Assembly: GCA_016720145.1 (NCBI GenBank)
Contig: JADJXV010000003.1
Span: 441,464 to 505,463 of the forward strand
Direction: 5' to 3'
Source: Ignavibacteria bacterium
Lineage (GTDB): Bacteria > Bacteroidota > Ignavibacteria > Kapaibacteriales > UBA961
Length of the DNA: 64,000 nucleotides
Position numbers and translations under genes: made by a program. The notes beneath the pieces are model-generated. The model saw only the letters and a program-made list of their open reading frames with translations, was not told the DNA's origin and did not search any database. Below, piece by piece: positions 18,286 through 28,700 of this stretch (its first letter is position 1; each line of letters opens with the position of its first letter).

Positions 18286-18323
18286 AAAAAGACCTTGCGG
18301 ATAAAATTCCGCAAGGTCTTTTT
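18286..18323. terminator. Bidirectional intrinsic terminator
   Basis: A perfect 15-bp stem (AAAAAGACCTTGCGG and its complement, arms 18286-18300 and 18309-18323) with an eight-base loop has A5 on the left and T5 on the right. It sits between the convergent genes 16703-18235 and 18346-24810, so it can serve both. Confidence 0.93.
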
Positions 18324-18345
18324 AGTTGAGATTGATTCAGGGCTA

Positions 18346-21300
18346 TTATTTCACGACATTTACCTGCTGAACGAGCGTTGCGCTGCCTGCATTCAATGTG
18401 AAGAAATAAGTTCCTGATGCGAGCGCTTCTACATTAAAGTGCACATTGTGTACACCGGCTGCGAATTGCTGATCTCGGACTGCGTGTCCGAGTTCACGAC
18501 CTGTAGCATCATGTAACGTAATCGTCACCACTTCAGCACTTGGAAGTGTGAAGGTGAGCTCAGTCTCGCGACGAGCAGGATTCGGAGTAGGCAGCTCGAA
18601 TGTAAATCCATCGAAGCTAACCGGTTCCACACCTGATGTTCCTGTTATAGTAAATAATGGAGAGCGAGTATATTCCATCTCTGCATCACCGACGAGGAAT
18701 GCACGGAGCATACCTTTTGTCGTTGGGATATTCGGTACTGACCAGTCCCAATATCCTTTCACAGCGTCGTTAGATTGCTTGACAGGTATCCAAGTAGTTC
18801 CACCATCTTTGCTAAATTCCATATCAAAAGCAGTTACACTATTTTCTACTGCCCAACGGACACGATTTTGTGTTCCTGACTTCCATACTTCTGATGATTT
18901 AGGATTCACAAATTTCAATGTACCGGCTACTACTTTGAACTCTTCTGATCGGATGATTTCATCACCATTATCTGCTTCGATCATACGAATAACCGCTTTT
19001 TTGGAGTTCACTGCCGGCACTTTCCATCCGAGTGTACCGGTTGATGCGTTTGTATTGGCTGAAACACTCGTCCATGTATTACCACCGTTGGCTGAGAATT
19101 CAAACTTTACATTACCCAAGTTTTGTGCTGACCACTTGATGTTATCTGTTCTGCCACCGACATAGATTGGATCTACAGGCGCTGGTCGTGTAATATTCGC
19201 AAGTGCAGGTGCAATTAAGAATACTGTATTACTGCGTGTCACTTCTGAATTACTTTCTATATCAATTACTCTCACCAAACATTGAGTGGCGGTAGTATTT
19301 GGAAGTGTCCATGCTAATGACTTTGCACTTGCAACAGATTCTGCTATTTTCATCCAAGATGTTCCATTGTCGAGCGAATATTCGACGCTGACAGGTGCAG
19401 ATGTCGTTGCTTTCCATTGAACATCATATTTGCGACCTGCGCGCCATTTTTCTCCACCATTTGGAATAGTAAGTGAAGCTGTATAGGCGAGGATTGGAGG
19501 AATGGCGCGGAATTCACCAAACTCAGTTACATTTTCACGTGTCGTAGAGTACACTGCGCGATTCCAATGCCATGTGAATGCTACCGAACGGTCAGCACTT
19601 TTCATTTTGAAGCGGAGTGTACCTAAATAAGCATTTGTACTTGGTACAGGTAACCCGACCTTTTTGGCTAATGGAGAAGCATCATACGTAATTTCGATTG
19701 TTCTCATATCAGGAATGGAACGTTCTGCACCGACTGCCGGAGCAGATTTTGCAAGTCCGTCGTAGCCAAGATCTGAACGATTACTGAACGGTACTTTGTC
19801 TGCACCTTCGTAGGATACGAATTCGAGGATATTAGAATTATAGCCAAGTCCTATGGTCGTATTCGCCATGTTCCAAGTGCTACCCGAGTTGCGGATATAG
19901 ACTGGTACATCAATATAATTACCTGTTTTAATAGGAGTTGCAGTCACGACATATTTAATCGACGAACTAAGTGTTTGTTCAGCTTTGCTGTAAATTTCAG
20001 ATAATGTTGTATTAGGAGCATTAGCAATTCCTGCTTTAGCGGCAGAATTAAACTGTTCGGACAGCTCGACATTTTCATCAGAAACTACATCAAGTACATT
20101 GGGTGCTGCTGATTGATGAGGAGTAGTATTTGCAGCTGGAAACGCTACTTGATAAATCGACGAAACTTTACCAAAATTTCTATCAACTATTCCACGGTCT
20201 GTAGCATTGACAACACCATCACCGCTTACGTCGGAGCGGACGAGGTTCGTACCATCGTCAACCCGTACTCTTACACGGTCAGCAGCATTGATTTGTCCGT
20301 CTTTTACAACATCACCACCGACCATCGATGCTAATGAGTTAGCTGTAGCTGGACCACCGCCTTGACCGTCATTATAGATTAAACCTGTTGTAGAGAACCC
20401 AGCACCTGTTACGGTACTAATTGCACTACCAAAGGCCGAATAAGATGCAGCCACATTACGTACATACGTAAAGGTTTGCGCTGCAGGATATGCACCAAAA
20501 CCAACATAACCAAAGTAATTGCCTACAGTTAAGTTGTAATTAGCTGAAGTAAGCGGATTATTATCAGTTCCTTGCCATGACATAAAGTCCCAGCCGGATT
20601 CAATTGGCCATGTATCAAAATTATCACCGGTAAAGACAAAGGTAGCAGGGAATCGTGACATCACCGGTAAGTGGTTGATTTGATCAACGACTACCCAATA
20701 ATTTCCATTATTCAAATTAGTAAAGATAAATGGAATATTACCAAAGTCAGAAGCAGCAGGAGGTCCTGCACCTGCATTATCATCTTCTTCAAATAGTGGT
20801 CCTGCACCCGGGAAAGCAGCAGTCGGGTCGAGCTGAGTATAGCCGGGACCTACTTCAGACTCTGCTGAGTCGGCAAGAGTGCCCACTGAACCTGCATTAT
20901 CACGATAAAGTTTAATTTGAACACCACCGCCTACATAATTTGAAGGAATATTATTAGGCATTGCTGCTGCTGCACCAAGATGACGACCTTCGAGTAAGAC
21001 ACGAGCAGTAAAATTACTATTTGGCACTACTGTGAAGAGTGGACTCTCACTTTGACGACCGACTTGTACTGTACTTGGTACTGTATAAGTATAGCTCAAT
21101 CGTACTCGAGCATTACTCAATGCAGAAGTTAATTTAGTCTGGCCATCAGGAGCTGCATCATTATAAACACCGTCATTATCACCATCAGGATCACCAATAT
21201 TCGGAATGAATTGACCGGAGAAGCGAGGAGTATTACCTGCTACAATACCGGCTACCGGGAATACATAGCTCGCATCTGCAGCGTTTGCACTGAGTTCAAA

Positions 21301-24300
21301 TGCAGCAGTCTGTGTAGCTAAATCCCAGAAATCACTTCCCACATATTGATAAGGAGATACTAAAATATTACCACCACCATAGAGAGAGAATTCGAGTGAA
21401 GGAGGAAGTAGCGGTGCATCATCACCTTCGTTAAATCCATTAAATAAATTACTTGCACCAGTTGTCGTAGCATCATAGTCAAATCCAATCCAGCGAACAG
21501 TAGTGTTGACAGAAGTCGCCTGTACTTGTTGGCGGAATATTGGTTCTACAACTTTAACGTAAGGAATTACCGGTACATAGCATGTACCAGTTTGATAGAA
21601 GAAAGCACGGATATTGGAATTCGTAGATGGTAAAGAACGGAGATATCCTGTCCCACCGGTTCCGTTAATAAATGAACCACCATTGAAATCGAACGAAGCG
21701 ACAAGATTTGTTTGATAAGCAGCCGTCAAATTACTTGCGCGTACTGCTGCAGCACCTTGTATAAATCGTTTAAGATCAGGAATTTGAGCAGGTATCACTG
21801 TGGAGCCGCCCGGTGTGCCGTTCCAAAAACGAATTTCCTTGAATTCACCAATAAAGCTTTTGGGTGTCGTTCCCGGCTCATAACCTAGATAAGTAGGGAA
21901 TGTATTGGTTGTGTTGAGTACTGTATTTGTATCAATAGGTTGAGCGGATTGCATATTACCGTCGATATAGAATTCAACGGTCGAAGTTCCGACCCCATTA
22001 TTTCTGTTGAAGCTCACTGCAACATGTGTCCATGTAGAGTCTAACTCTACTGAATTTGGACGGATAACAAGCTTAGTCGTATCGCTTGTAGCTGAAGATG
22101 TCGCTCCCGATGTATCAGTAATTGCAAACTGTAATTGTCCACTTGAGAGTAATCGAAGTGAATAATGTGGCGCAGAGCCGCTTGCAGTATCAATTTTGGT
22201 AATAATCGGGAAATATCCTTCACCGGAAGTAGGGAATCTATACGGTCTGATCCATGCTTCAAAGAGAGCAGAATTTCCTGTAATATTCATATCACTTGAA
22301 GATGGGATTTCGATTTTTGTATCAGCGGTTTTTTGCATAGAATAATATGGAGCAACCCAGATAGGAGCAGAAATGCTCGTAAAGTTTTGGTCCGAAACGC
22401 TGCGTCCACGTACTCGAACTAAAATTTGCTGCGCATAATTTACTGTTCGTAAGTTCGCACCAACACCATCATCCGGTGTACTTCCTTCATTATTATATGG
22501 ATGCCATGTTGCGACGTTTTGTTCGATATCAACTACTCCACCAGTCGGTCCACCAAGATTATCCGTAACAAGTACACCGGCAGCATCGCGGGAATATGTC
22601 CAAGTGGTACCACCGTCGACACTGAACTGAATATCCATATCTGCAGTAGCGTCATTCGAACCATCAGTCGTAACAGTACCAATACCATATCCTACCCATC
22701 GTACTTCATACGTTATACCATTTCTATTAGTCACACCTTCACAGCCGGTCGGAGATGTGAGACGAATATGAGGTAAGTCAGGACGGAATCTTGTTTGAGC
22801 GTTGTTTATTGCACCGGTTACATAGAATTGTGCCGGGTCTGAACCTTGTTGATAAGTTGCATTTGTTGCAGCATCTGTACGGCTACCTTCTAATCGATAG
22901 AAGACATCTAAGGCAGATAATACATTCGAAGGCACTGCGAGTGTTGTCGGATCAGGGATACCGGCAACTCGTTGTCGAATTTGTGCTTGGGTGAGTGCTA
23001 CACGCCATACACGTGAACCCTTCAGCCCTGCGTGTAAATAATCAGCGCTTTCAATACTTGTATTTGGATTCACGCCTAACCACAATGGGAAATTGGTAGC
23101 TTGTCCGTTAATCTTTATACGCACATCCGGTGCTTGTGTATTAGTAACTCGTTGTACAAGCTCACCATTAACGTATAATGATACAACATTGTCTGCTACG
23201 GTCGCTGCAACGTGTTGCCAATTACCACCATGACCGGAGCCAAGTGGATAGGCGTCACTTGCTACAAGTAGTGAATCATAAGCGACTATAGTAGCGATAT
23301 AACCATTCGGACCGCGACCATCAATTTCACGTGCGCGGAATGCAGGATAGCGACCATCTTTTAGATAGAGTAACCATTGTCCTTCTTCTGCTCCCGATAC
23401 CGGTCCGGCGCTGGATGCAATGATTCCTGTTTCAGAACCTACTGCTTTGTATTCATTGAGGTTAATCCAAGTTTCAACTGTTAATTGAGTAGAATTACTA
23501 TAGTTATTTCCACTTTTGAAATATTGATCAGTACCGTTTAATTGAGCAAAAAACAGACGCCCAATGACAAAGTTGGTATCACTTGCATCATTAATTTCTG
23601 CTGGATCATCAGTTCTTGTCGTAATATTGGCGGTCTGCCCTGCTACAAGCTGTCTGATACGCACACGAGCTTGTTCAGATCGACTCGGGAAGGTTGGGTC
23701 AGGTGTCCAAAAGACACGTACAGGATTCCGTAATCGGGCCTGTGTAGAAAGCGGATTACCATTCATATCTGTGATAGTGTAAGCCGCTGCATTATTCGGA
23801 TTGTTTATTTCACCACTGACAAGCTCCGGAGTCACAGTAGCTAGGTCTGAGGTCTGAACCGTTTCGCCGACTCTACCAAACTCAGTCCAAGAAGTACCTG
23901 CATTTAATGAATAGTCAAAAGCATATCCAAGGTCTTCATCGACAACAGCCGGTGTATAAACTGTACGATCAATAGTACGTTCAAAGAAAATTGCATACCC
24001 GTTGTTAGCAGCAGCAAGAGGTGTATTGAGAGTAGTTCCTAAATATGGATTACCGGTACTAAACCCTCTATCCCTATCGACTACTTCACTCGGTCCATTT
24101 GGATTGAGTACTGTAATACCGATGATTTTAAAATCATCAGGATCGGTGAAAGTTACTTGTGATTCTATATCATTGCTGTCTCTGTCAAAAATTCTGACGT
24201 CACCCACATCAGTACGTGGATTCCATGCAATATTTGTAAGGCTGTCAGCTGGAACGGCTACGTTATTTATATCAAACACTAATCTACCAACGAAGCTACC

Positions 24301-24810
24301 TCTACCTATACTTGATGGTACCATACCACCGGTACTAAGTGTCGTAAGATTCACTTCTAAAGCATAAATAGCATCCGATGCGTTTCCGTAGGCTTGAGTA
24401 GTTGGTTGCGAATATCCATTAGCTCCTGCACCAAGATTGGTAGCAACTATTGCTGTGATTGCTTCAACGGGTGTCGTACCGCCTGTTTGATCTAAATCAT
24501 AGATTATAGAATCAGTTGTGGCTGTAGTTGGGTCTGGGAATACGGCAGGGACATTCGGCGTGAGGAAAGTGGAATTGTAATGGATCGCCAGCGATGCGGA
24601 TCCAAGACGAGTTGTGTTGGATGCTGAAACGGATTTCAGCCACACCTCCACATGTATTTGGTCGTAATGCCGACGTTGTCGGAGTGTCGCAATATAATTC
24701 TGGGCAAATGACTCCGTTGCAATTGTAAGCAACGAAAGAACAACAAACACCGCAAAAGTAATAGCCCGACGGGTCAGTCGATGACTATTGCAAAGCGTAC
24801 GTACATTCAT
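18346..24810 (-). CDS. Giant LamG / dockerin-like secreted protein with T9SS tail
   Basis: 2154 residues from ATG 24810, chosen because GGAGG lies four bases upstream and a signal peptide follows ('ITFAVFVVLSLLTIATESFAQ'). Two concanavalin A-like (LamG) domains are seen, one opening 'FFAQLNGTDQYFKSGN' with 'LTVETWINLNEY' and 'WQHVAATVADNVVSLYVNG', the other 'KIEIPSSSDMNITGNSALFEAWIRPYRF'. Further on are a dockerin-like pair of Asp-rich loops ('GGDVVKDGQINAADRV', 'RSDVSGDGVVNATDRG'), a cohesin-like beta domain, three repeats of the 'VEYSLDNGTSWMKIAES' type and a T9SS tail ('LPTPNPARRETELTF', 'LHDATGRELG'). It is probably a carbohydrate-binding or matrix surface protein. No catalytic domain was recognised. 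Confidence 0.85.
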   Translation of the reverse strand: MNVRTLCNSHRLTRRAITFAVFVVLSLLTIATESFAQNYIATLRQRRHYDQIHVEVWLKSVSASNTTRLGSASLAIHYNSTFLTPNVPAVFPDPTTATTDSIIYDLDQTGGTTPVEAITAIVATNLGAGANGYSQPTTQAYGNASDAIYALEVNLTTLSTGGMVPSSIGRGSFVGRLVFDINNVAVPADSLTNIAWNPRTDVGDVRIFDRDSNDIESQVTFTDPDDFKIIGITVLNPNGPSEVVDRDRGFSTGNPYLGTTLNTPLAAANNGYAIFFERTIDRTVYTPAVVDEDLGYAFDYSLNAGTSWTEFGRVGETVQTSDLATVTPELVSGEINNPNNAAAYTITDMNGNPLSTQARLRNPVRVFWTPDPTFPSRSEQARVRIRQLVAGQTANITTRTDDPAEINDASDTNFVIGRLFFAQLNGTDQYFKSGNNYSNSTQLTVETWINLNEYKAVGSETGIIASSAGPVSGAEEGQWLLYLKDGRYPAFRAREIDGRGPNGYIATIVAYDSLLVASDAYPLGSGHGGNWQHVAATVADNVVSLYVNGELVQRVTNTQAPDVRIKINGQATNFPLWLGVNPNTSIESADYLHAGLKGSRVWRVALTQAQIRQRVAGIPDPTTLAVPSNVLSALDVFYRLEGSRTDAATNATYQQGSDPAQFYVTGAINNAQTRFRPDLPHIRLTSPTGCEGVTNRNGITYEVRWVGYGIGTVTTDGSNDATADMDIQFSVDGGTTWTYSRDAAGVLVTDNLGGPTGGVVDIEQNVATWHPYNNEGSTPDDGVGANLRTVNYAQQILVRVRGRSVSDQNFTSISAPIWVAPYYSMQKTADTKIEIPSSSDMNITGNSALFEAWIRPYRFPTSGEGYFPIITKIDTASGSAPHYSLRLLSSGQLQFAITDTSGATSSATSDTTKLVIRPNSVELDSTWTHVAVSFNRNNGVGTSTVEFYIDGNMQSAQPIDTNTVLNTTNTFPTYLGYEPGTTPKSFIGEFKEIRFWNGTPGGSTVIPAQIPDLKRFIQGAAAVRASNLTAAYQTNLVASFDFNGGSFINGTGGTGYLRSLPSTNSNIRAFFYQTGTCYVPVIPYVKVVEPIFRQQVQATSVNTTVRWIGFDYDATTTGASNLFNGFNEGDDAPLLPPSLEFSLYGGGNILVSPYQYVGSDFWDLATQTAAFELSANAADASYVFPVAGIVAGNTPRFSGQFIPNIGDPDGDNDGVYNDAAPDGQTKLTSALSNARVRLSYTYTVPSTVQVGRQSESPLFTVVPNSNFTARVLLEGRHLGAAAAMPNNIPSNYVGGGVQIKLYRDNAGSVGTLADSAESEVGPGYTQLDPTAAFPGAGPLFEEDDNAGAGPPAASDFGNIPFIFTNLNNGNYWVVVDQINHLPVMSRFPATFVFTGDNFDTWPIESGWDFMSWQGTDNNPLTSANYNLTVGNYFGYVGFGAYPAAQTFTYVRNVAASYSAFGSAISTVTGAGFSTTGLIYNDGQGGGPATANSLASMVGGDVVKDGQINAADRVRVRVDDGTNLVRSDVSGDGVVNATDRGIVDRNFGKVSSIYQVAFPAANTTPHQSAAPNVLDVVSDENVELSEQFNSAAKAGIANAPNTTLSEIYSKAEQTLSSSIKYVVTATPIKTGNYIDVPVYIRNSGSTWNMANTTIGLGYNSNILEFVSYEGADKVPFSNRSDLGYDGLAKSAPAVGAERSIPDMRTIEITYDASPLAKKVGLPVPSTNAYLGTLRFKMKSADRSVAFTWHWNRAVYSTTRENVTEFGEFRAIPPILAYTASLTIPNGGEKWRAGRKYDVQWKATTSAPVSVEYSLDNGTSWMKIAESVASAKSLAWTLPNTTATQCLVRVIDIESNSEVTRSNTVFLIAPALANITRPAPVDPIYVGGRTDNIKWSAQNLGNVKFEFSANGGNTWTSVSANTNASTGTLGWKVPAVNSKKAVIRMIEADNGDEIIRSEEFKVVAGTLKFVNPKSSEVWKSGTQNRVRWAVENSVTAFDMEFSKDGGTTWIPVKQSNDAVKGYWDWSVPNIPTTKGMLRAFLVGDAEMEYTRSPLFTITGTSGVEPVSFDGFTFELPTPNPARRETELTFTLPSAEVVTITLHDATGRELGHAVRDQQFAAGVHNVHFNVEALASGTYFFTLNAGSATLVQQVNVVK

Positions 24811-25117
24811 AAAACCTCCATGAGAGATAAAAAATAAATCCACATCCTGTGGAAAATTGAAATCAGTTCGGCAAATTTCGGTAGAATACTCCAAACCTTT
24901 AATAGAAATTTTCTACCGACCGAGGTAAGGCAAGTGGTGTGCCAAATGCAGAAAAGTGATATTGCAATGTATTTACAGCAAAATATATACGTTAAATTGA
25001 ATGTAAATAAACTTTCGCGGATATAATTGTCTATTTATAGCCATTAATTGTCTCTTGAAATTGGAGGTAATTTTTCATTACATTTAATAATCGAGATAGA
25101 ATTCAGTATCCCATTAT
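24811..25117. other. Intergenic region upstream of the giant T9SS gene
   Basis: 307 AT-rich bases between two minus-strand genes. It holds the ribosome binding site and presumably the promoter of the 18346-24810 gene. No RNA gene, repeat or convincing promoter box was recognised, and no terminator is evident after the 25118-25525 gene. Confidence 0.5.
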
Positions 25118-25525
25118 TCAATTGTAGAGCTTGTGAAGTGACTTTTCTTTCCTCACCCATAGCAGATACGAAACAAAAAATGGTATCCAAATAAAATCAT
25201 TGAGCACATTCGTCCAAAGAGTTTGAGCGGGAATATCTCCCAGTAATACGTGGACGACCCAGCCGAGAGAACCAATTATTTTTCCCATACATCCTATAAA
25301 AGCTAACTGTGGATAACGCCGAAGATCGGATGCCACCACCCAATAGCCATACCCATATAAAGCAACAAACATCCCAACACCTGAAAATATAAAAGGATAA
25401 TTAATCATTGGGATATCAAATATTTCAAAAAACAGACCAGGAAACAGGGCTACAATTCCACCCCAAATGATATTATATACCGCCGCAGCGCGAAACATCC
25501 ACTTGTACAATTCTTCTTGTTGCAT
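25118..25525 (-). CDS. Small integral membrane protein, four predicted helices
   Basis: 135 residues. Four hydrophobic segments can be seen: 'AAVYNIIWGGIVALFPGLFF', 'FIFSGVGMFVALYGYGYWVV', 'LAFIGCMGKIIGSLGWVVHV' and 'DFIWIPFFVSYLLWV', with a short charged tail 'RKEKSLHKLYN' expected in the cytoplasm. The arrangement resembles small uncharacterised membrane proteins of Bacteroidota and Cyanobacteria; I do not recognise a named family. It is a single gene, convergent with nothing and divergent from the alpha-2-macroglobulin gene. No functional residues stand out apart from the Gly-rich, aromatic helices. Confidence 0.75.
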   Translation of the reverse strand: MQQEELYKWMFRAAAVYNIIWGGIVALFPGLFFEIFDIPMINYPFIFSGVGMFVALYGYGYWVVASDLRRYPQLAFIGCMGKIIGSLGWVVHVLLGDIPAQTLWTNVLNDFIWIPFFVSYLLWVRKEKSLHKLYN

Positions 25526-25642
25526 AAGTCACAATTTTATGTTCAACTTCACTATTCCACCGCAAAATACACTTTTTCGCGCTTTTTGAATTTCCTTCAA
25601 ATTATTCATGGATAAGTTCGCTTTTTGATACCACTATTTTGG

Positions 25643-25650
25643 TATTTTTG
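25643..25650 (+). promoter_or_regulatory. -7 box (TATTTTTG) upstream of the alpha-2-macroglobulin gene
   Basis: TATTTTTG followed by CAC, the same ten-base context as before rpsO, 72 bases before the ATG at 25722. A TTTG at 25624-25627 lies 15 bases upstream, shorter than the usual 18-20. Confidence 0.5.
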
Positions 25651-25721
25651 CACCCCATAATCCCCGTCGGTCTTCTACACTTCCCGTATTTCTATTCTTC
25701 TCATTTTTTTTTGGAATTTCT

Positions 25722-28700
25722 ATGAATTTCCGTATTCTTTTTTGTGCAGTCGTTTTCCTTGCACTCGTTGGTTGTAGTGGTGATAAAGTCGGTGTTTTAT
25801 CCCAAAATTTTACCGATGAAATTCAACGTGAACAAAACATCTCATTCACGTTTGACCATGCACTCCTTCCGGACTCTCTCATTACATCCGATTGGGATAC
25901 AATGGGTTATATTAAGTTCACACCTCACGTTCATGGTAAATTCAAATGGGTCTCCCCAACCGAACTCGTCTTCTCACCCGGTAAAGGTTTCTTGCCAAGC
26001 ACTGATTATAAAGCTGATTTACAATCCTCACTGCTGCTCCATGCCGATAAAAAACTCCAGCTCACAAACGAAAAATCAATCGCCTTCCACACTCCGTATC
26101 TCAAGCTTGTCGATGCTGCGCCGTTTTGGGTAAAATCATCCAAGCATCCGGGTCAAGTAGCATTGCAATTACGGCTCAATTTCACGGAAAACATTAATTC
26201 CCAAGAACTTGCCAATCTACTTCATATAAAGCTCGAGGGTGGCGGAAAAGATGCACCGTTTGAATTACCTGCCGGTTCGGTGGGTTCTTCAATTGTCGTC
26301 GTCGTCGATAATATTCCACCCGGAATCGGCAGACTCCCTGTAAAAGTGCTTGTGAATAAAGGACTTCGTTGCGTAGAAAGCGAATATGTGACCAAAGATC
26401 CATTTGAATTAACCTTTGATGCACCGTCACGTGACAAGATTCAGATTATTCAAGTGACGACAGGATTTGAAGAGGAACGTCAGGCAATTCATATCTTTAC
26501 CACCCAAAGTATTGAGAATCAAGATGTTCAGTCGCTCGTCGCCATCACTCCCGCCGTCAAATTCACTACCGAAACAATCGAATACGGCATGCTTCTCAAA
26601 GGTGATTTTCAGATCGGAACTACGTATGAAGTAACGGTTTCAGGGAAATTAAAAGGTATCGTCGGCGGTGAAATGGAACAGAATTATAAACAGTATATTC
26701 AATTTGGCGAACTCAAGCCGGCTATCAATTTCACATCTACAAAAGCAACCTATCTTACGAGCAAGGGCGATAAAAATGTCGGGCTCAAAATCGCCAATAT
26801 CCCGAAAGTACGAGTGAAAATCACGAAAATCTATGAAAATAACATCATGAACTTCCTGCGGGACGGCGGGGGTGGAGGATATTATGAGAATGATGACTAC
26901 CCGTATGAAGACTATAATAATTACGGCTGGCTCGATACCGAACACTATGGCGACCTGGTCGTCGATAAGCTCATTGATACCAAGTCATTACCCAAGCAAA
27001 ACGGACAGAGTCTGCTGAATCTGAGCTTCGAAGACAAGACGATGTTCAAAGGAATATACCTCGTGAAAGTATCCTCTGAAGACGAAGAGTATCTCAATGC
27101 AGCAAAAGTAGTTGCGATTTCCGACATTGGATTGATTGCCAAAGCCACTGAAGACGAAATCGTCGTGTTCGCCAATTCTATCCTCACCGCTACTCCCCTT
27201 TCCGGCGTGTCTGTGCAGCTCGTGAGCACTAATAATCAATTTGTCTATAAGGCCACGACCGGTACGGACGGCGTGGCACGCTTTCCGAATATTAAGCAAA
27301 AAGCGCCCGGATTTCACATCGAATTACTAACCGCACAGATGGATAAGGACTATACCTATCTCCATCTAAACCGTTCAAAAGTCGAGACATCGCGTTTTGA
27401 TGTCGGCGGACTGCGCGAAAATGCAACCGGCTATCAGGCATTTATCTATGGTGACCGGAATATTTACCGTCCGGGTGAAAATCTCATTCTCTCGGCAATT
27501 GTTCGGAATCAATCTTGGGAACCGGTCACGAATATTCCTGTGAAACTGAAATTAGTGATGCCCAATGGCAAGGACTACAAGAACGCCAAATACACCCTCA
27601 ACGAACAAGGCGCGTTTGAAACGTCAATTCCGCTCCCAACGTCAATTGTTACCGGTACTTACACTGCCGAACTCTATTCCGCCAATGATATATTGCTCAC
27701 GTCGAGCTATATCAGCGTCGAAGAATTTATGCCCGATCGCATCAGTGTGAGCGTGAATTCCGATAAAAATGAAGTCAAATCAGGCGAGAATATTCAGATT
27801 TCAGCGACAGCAATGAATTTATTCGGTCCTCCTGCTGCAGGACGGAACTATCAAATGGACTTTTCAGTTGCGCGGGAACAGTTTTTGGCGAAGAATTTTA
27901 AGAATTATATCTTTACCATCAAAACCAAGAACGACATTCAATTCCAAAAAGAACTCCGCGAAGGCAAGACCGACAGCGAAGGTAAATGCACGCAAACCTT
28001 TGCTGTTCCTGCTGAATATGAGAATACCGGCATTCTCCAGGGAAAGGTCTATACGACCGTTTTTGACGAAACAGGACGTCCGGTCAACCGCCTGAAAGCA
28101 TTTGATATCCTCACGCAGAGTTCGTTTTTTGGGATCAAAAATGGCGATACGTATGTCGGTCTTCGCAGCGCGCTTACCTTCCCTCTCGTCGCGGTCGATA
28201 AAAACGGCAATGCGCAGTCCGGCATTCAGGCGCGGGTGCAGATTGTCAAATTTACCTGGCAGAATGTGATCGAAAAAGATAATAATTATTACCGGAATGT
28301 GTCCCAAAAGCAAGAACAAATCCTGAGTGAACGGGTGATGACGCTCAGCGGAACATCGACGAATTTCAGCTTTACTCCAATGATTTCAGGCGAATACGAA
28401 ATCCGCGTCATGAAGCCCGGCACTAATAGCTATGTCGCACAAGGATTCTATGCGTATGGCTGGGGCTACACGCAGAGTTCGTCGTTTGAAGTGAATAAAG
28501 AAGGTCAAATCGACATCGAAACCGATAAAGAATCCTACGATATCGGCGATAAAGCGACGATTCTCTTCAAAACTCCGTTCGCCGGGAAACTGCTCGTGAC
28601 GGTTGAGCGCAACAAAGTACTCGAACATTATTACCTCGAAACCGACAAGAAATCGGCGATGCTGACTCTGCCAATCAAAGAAGCTTTCCTGCCGAATGTG

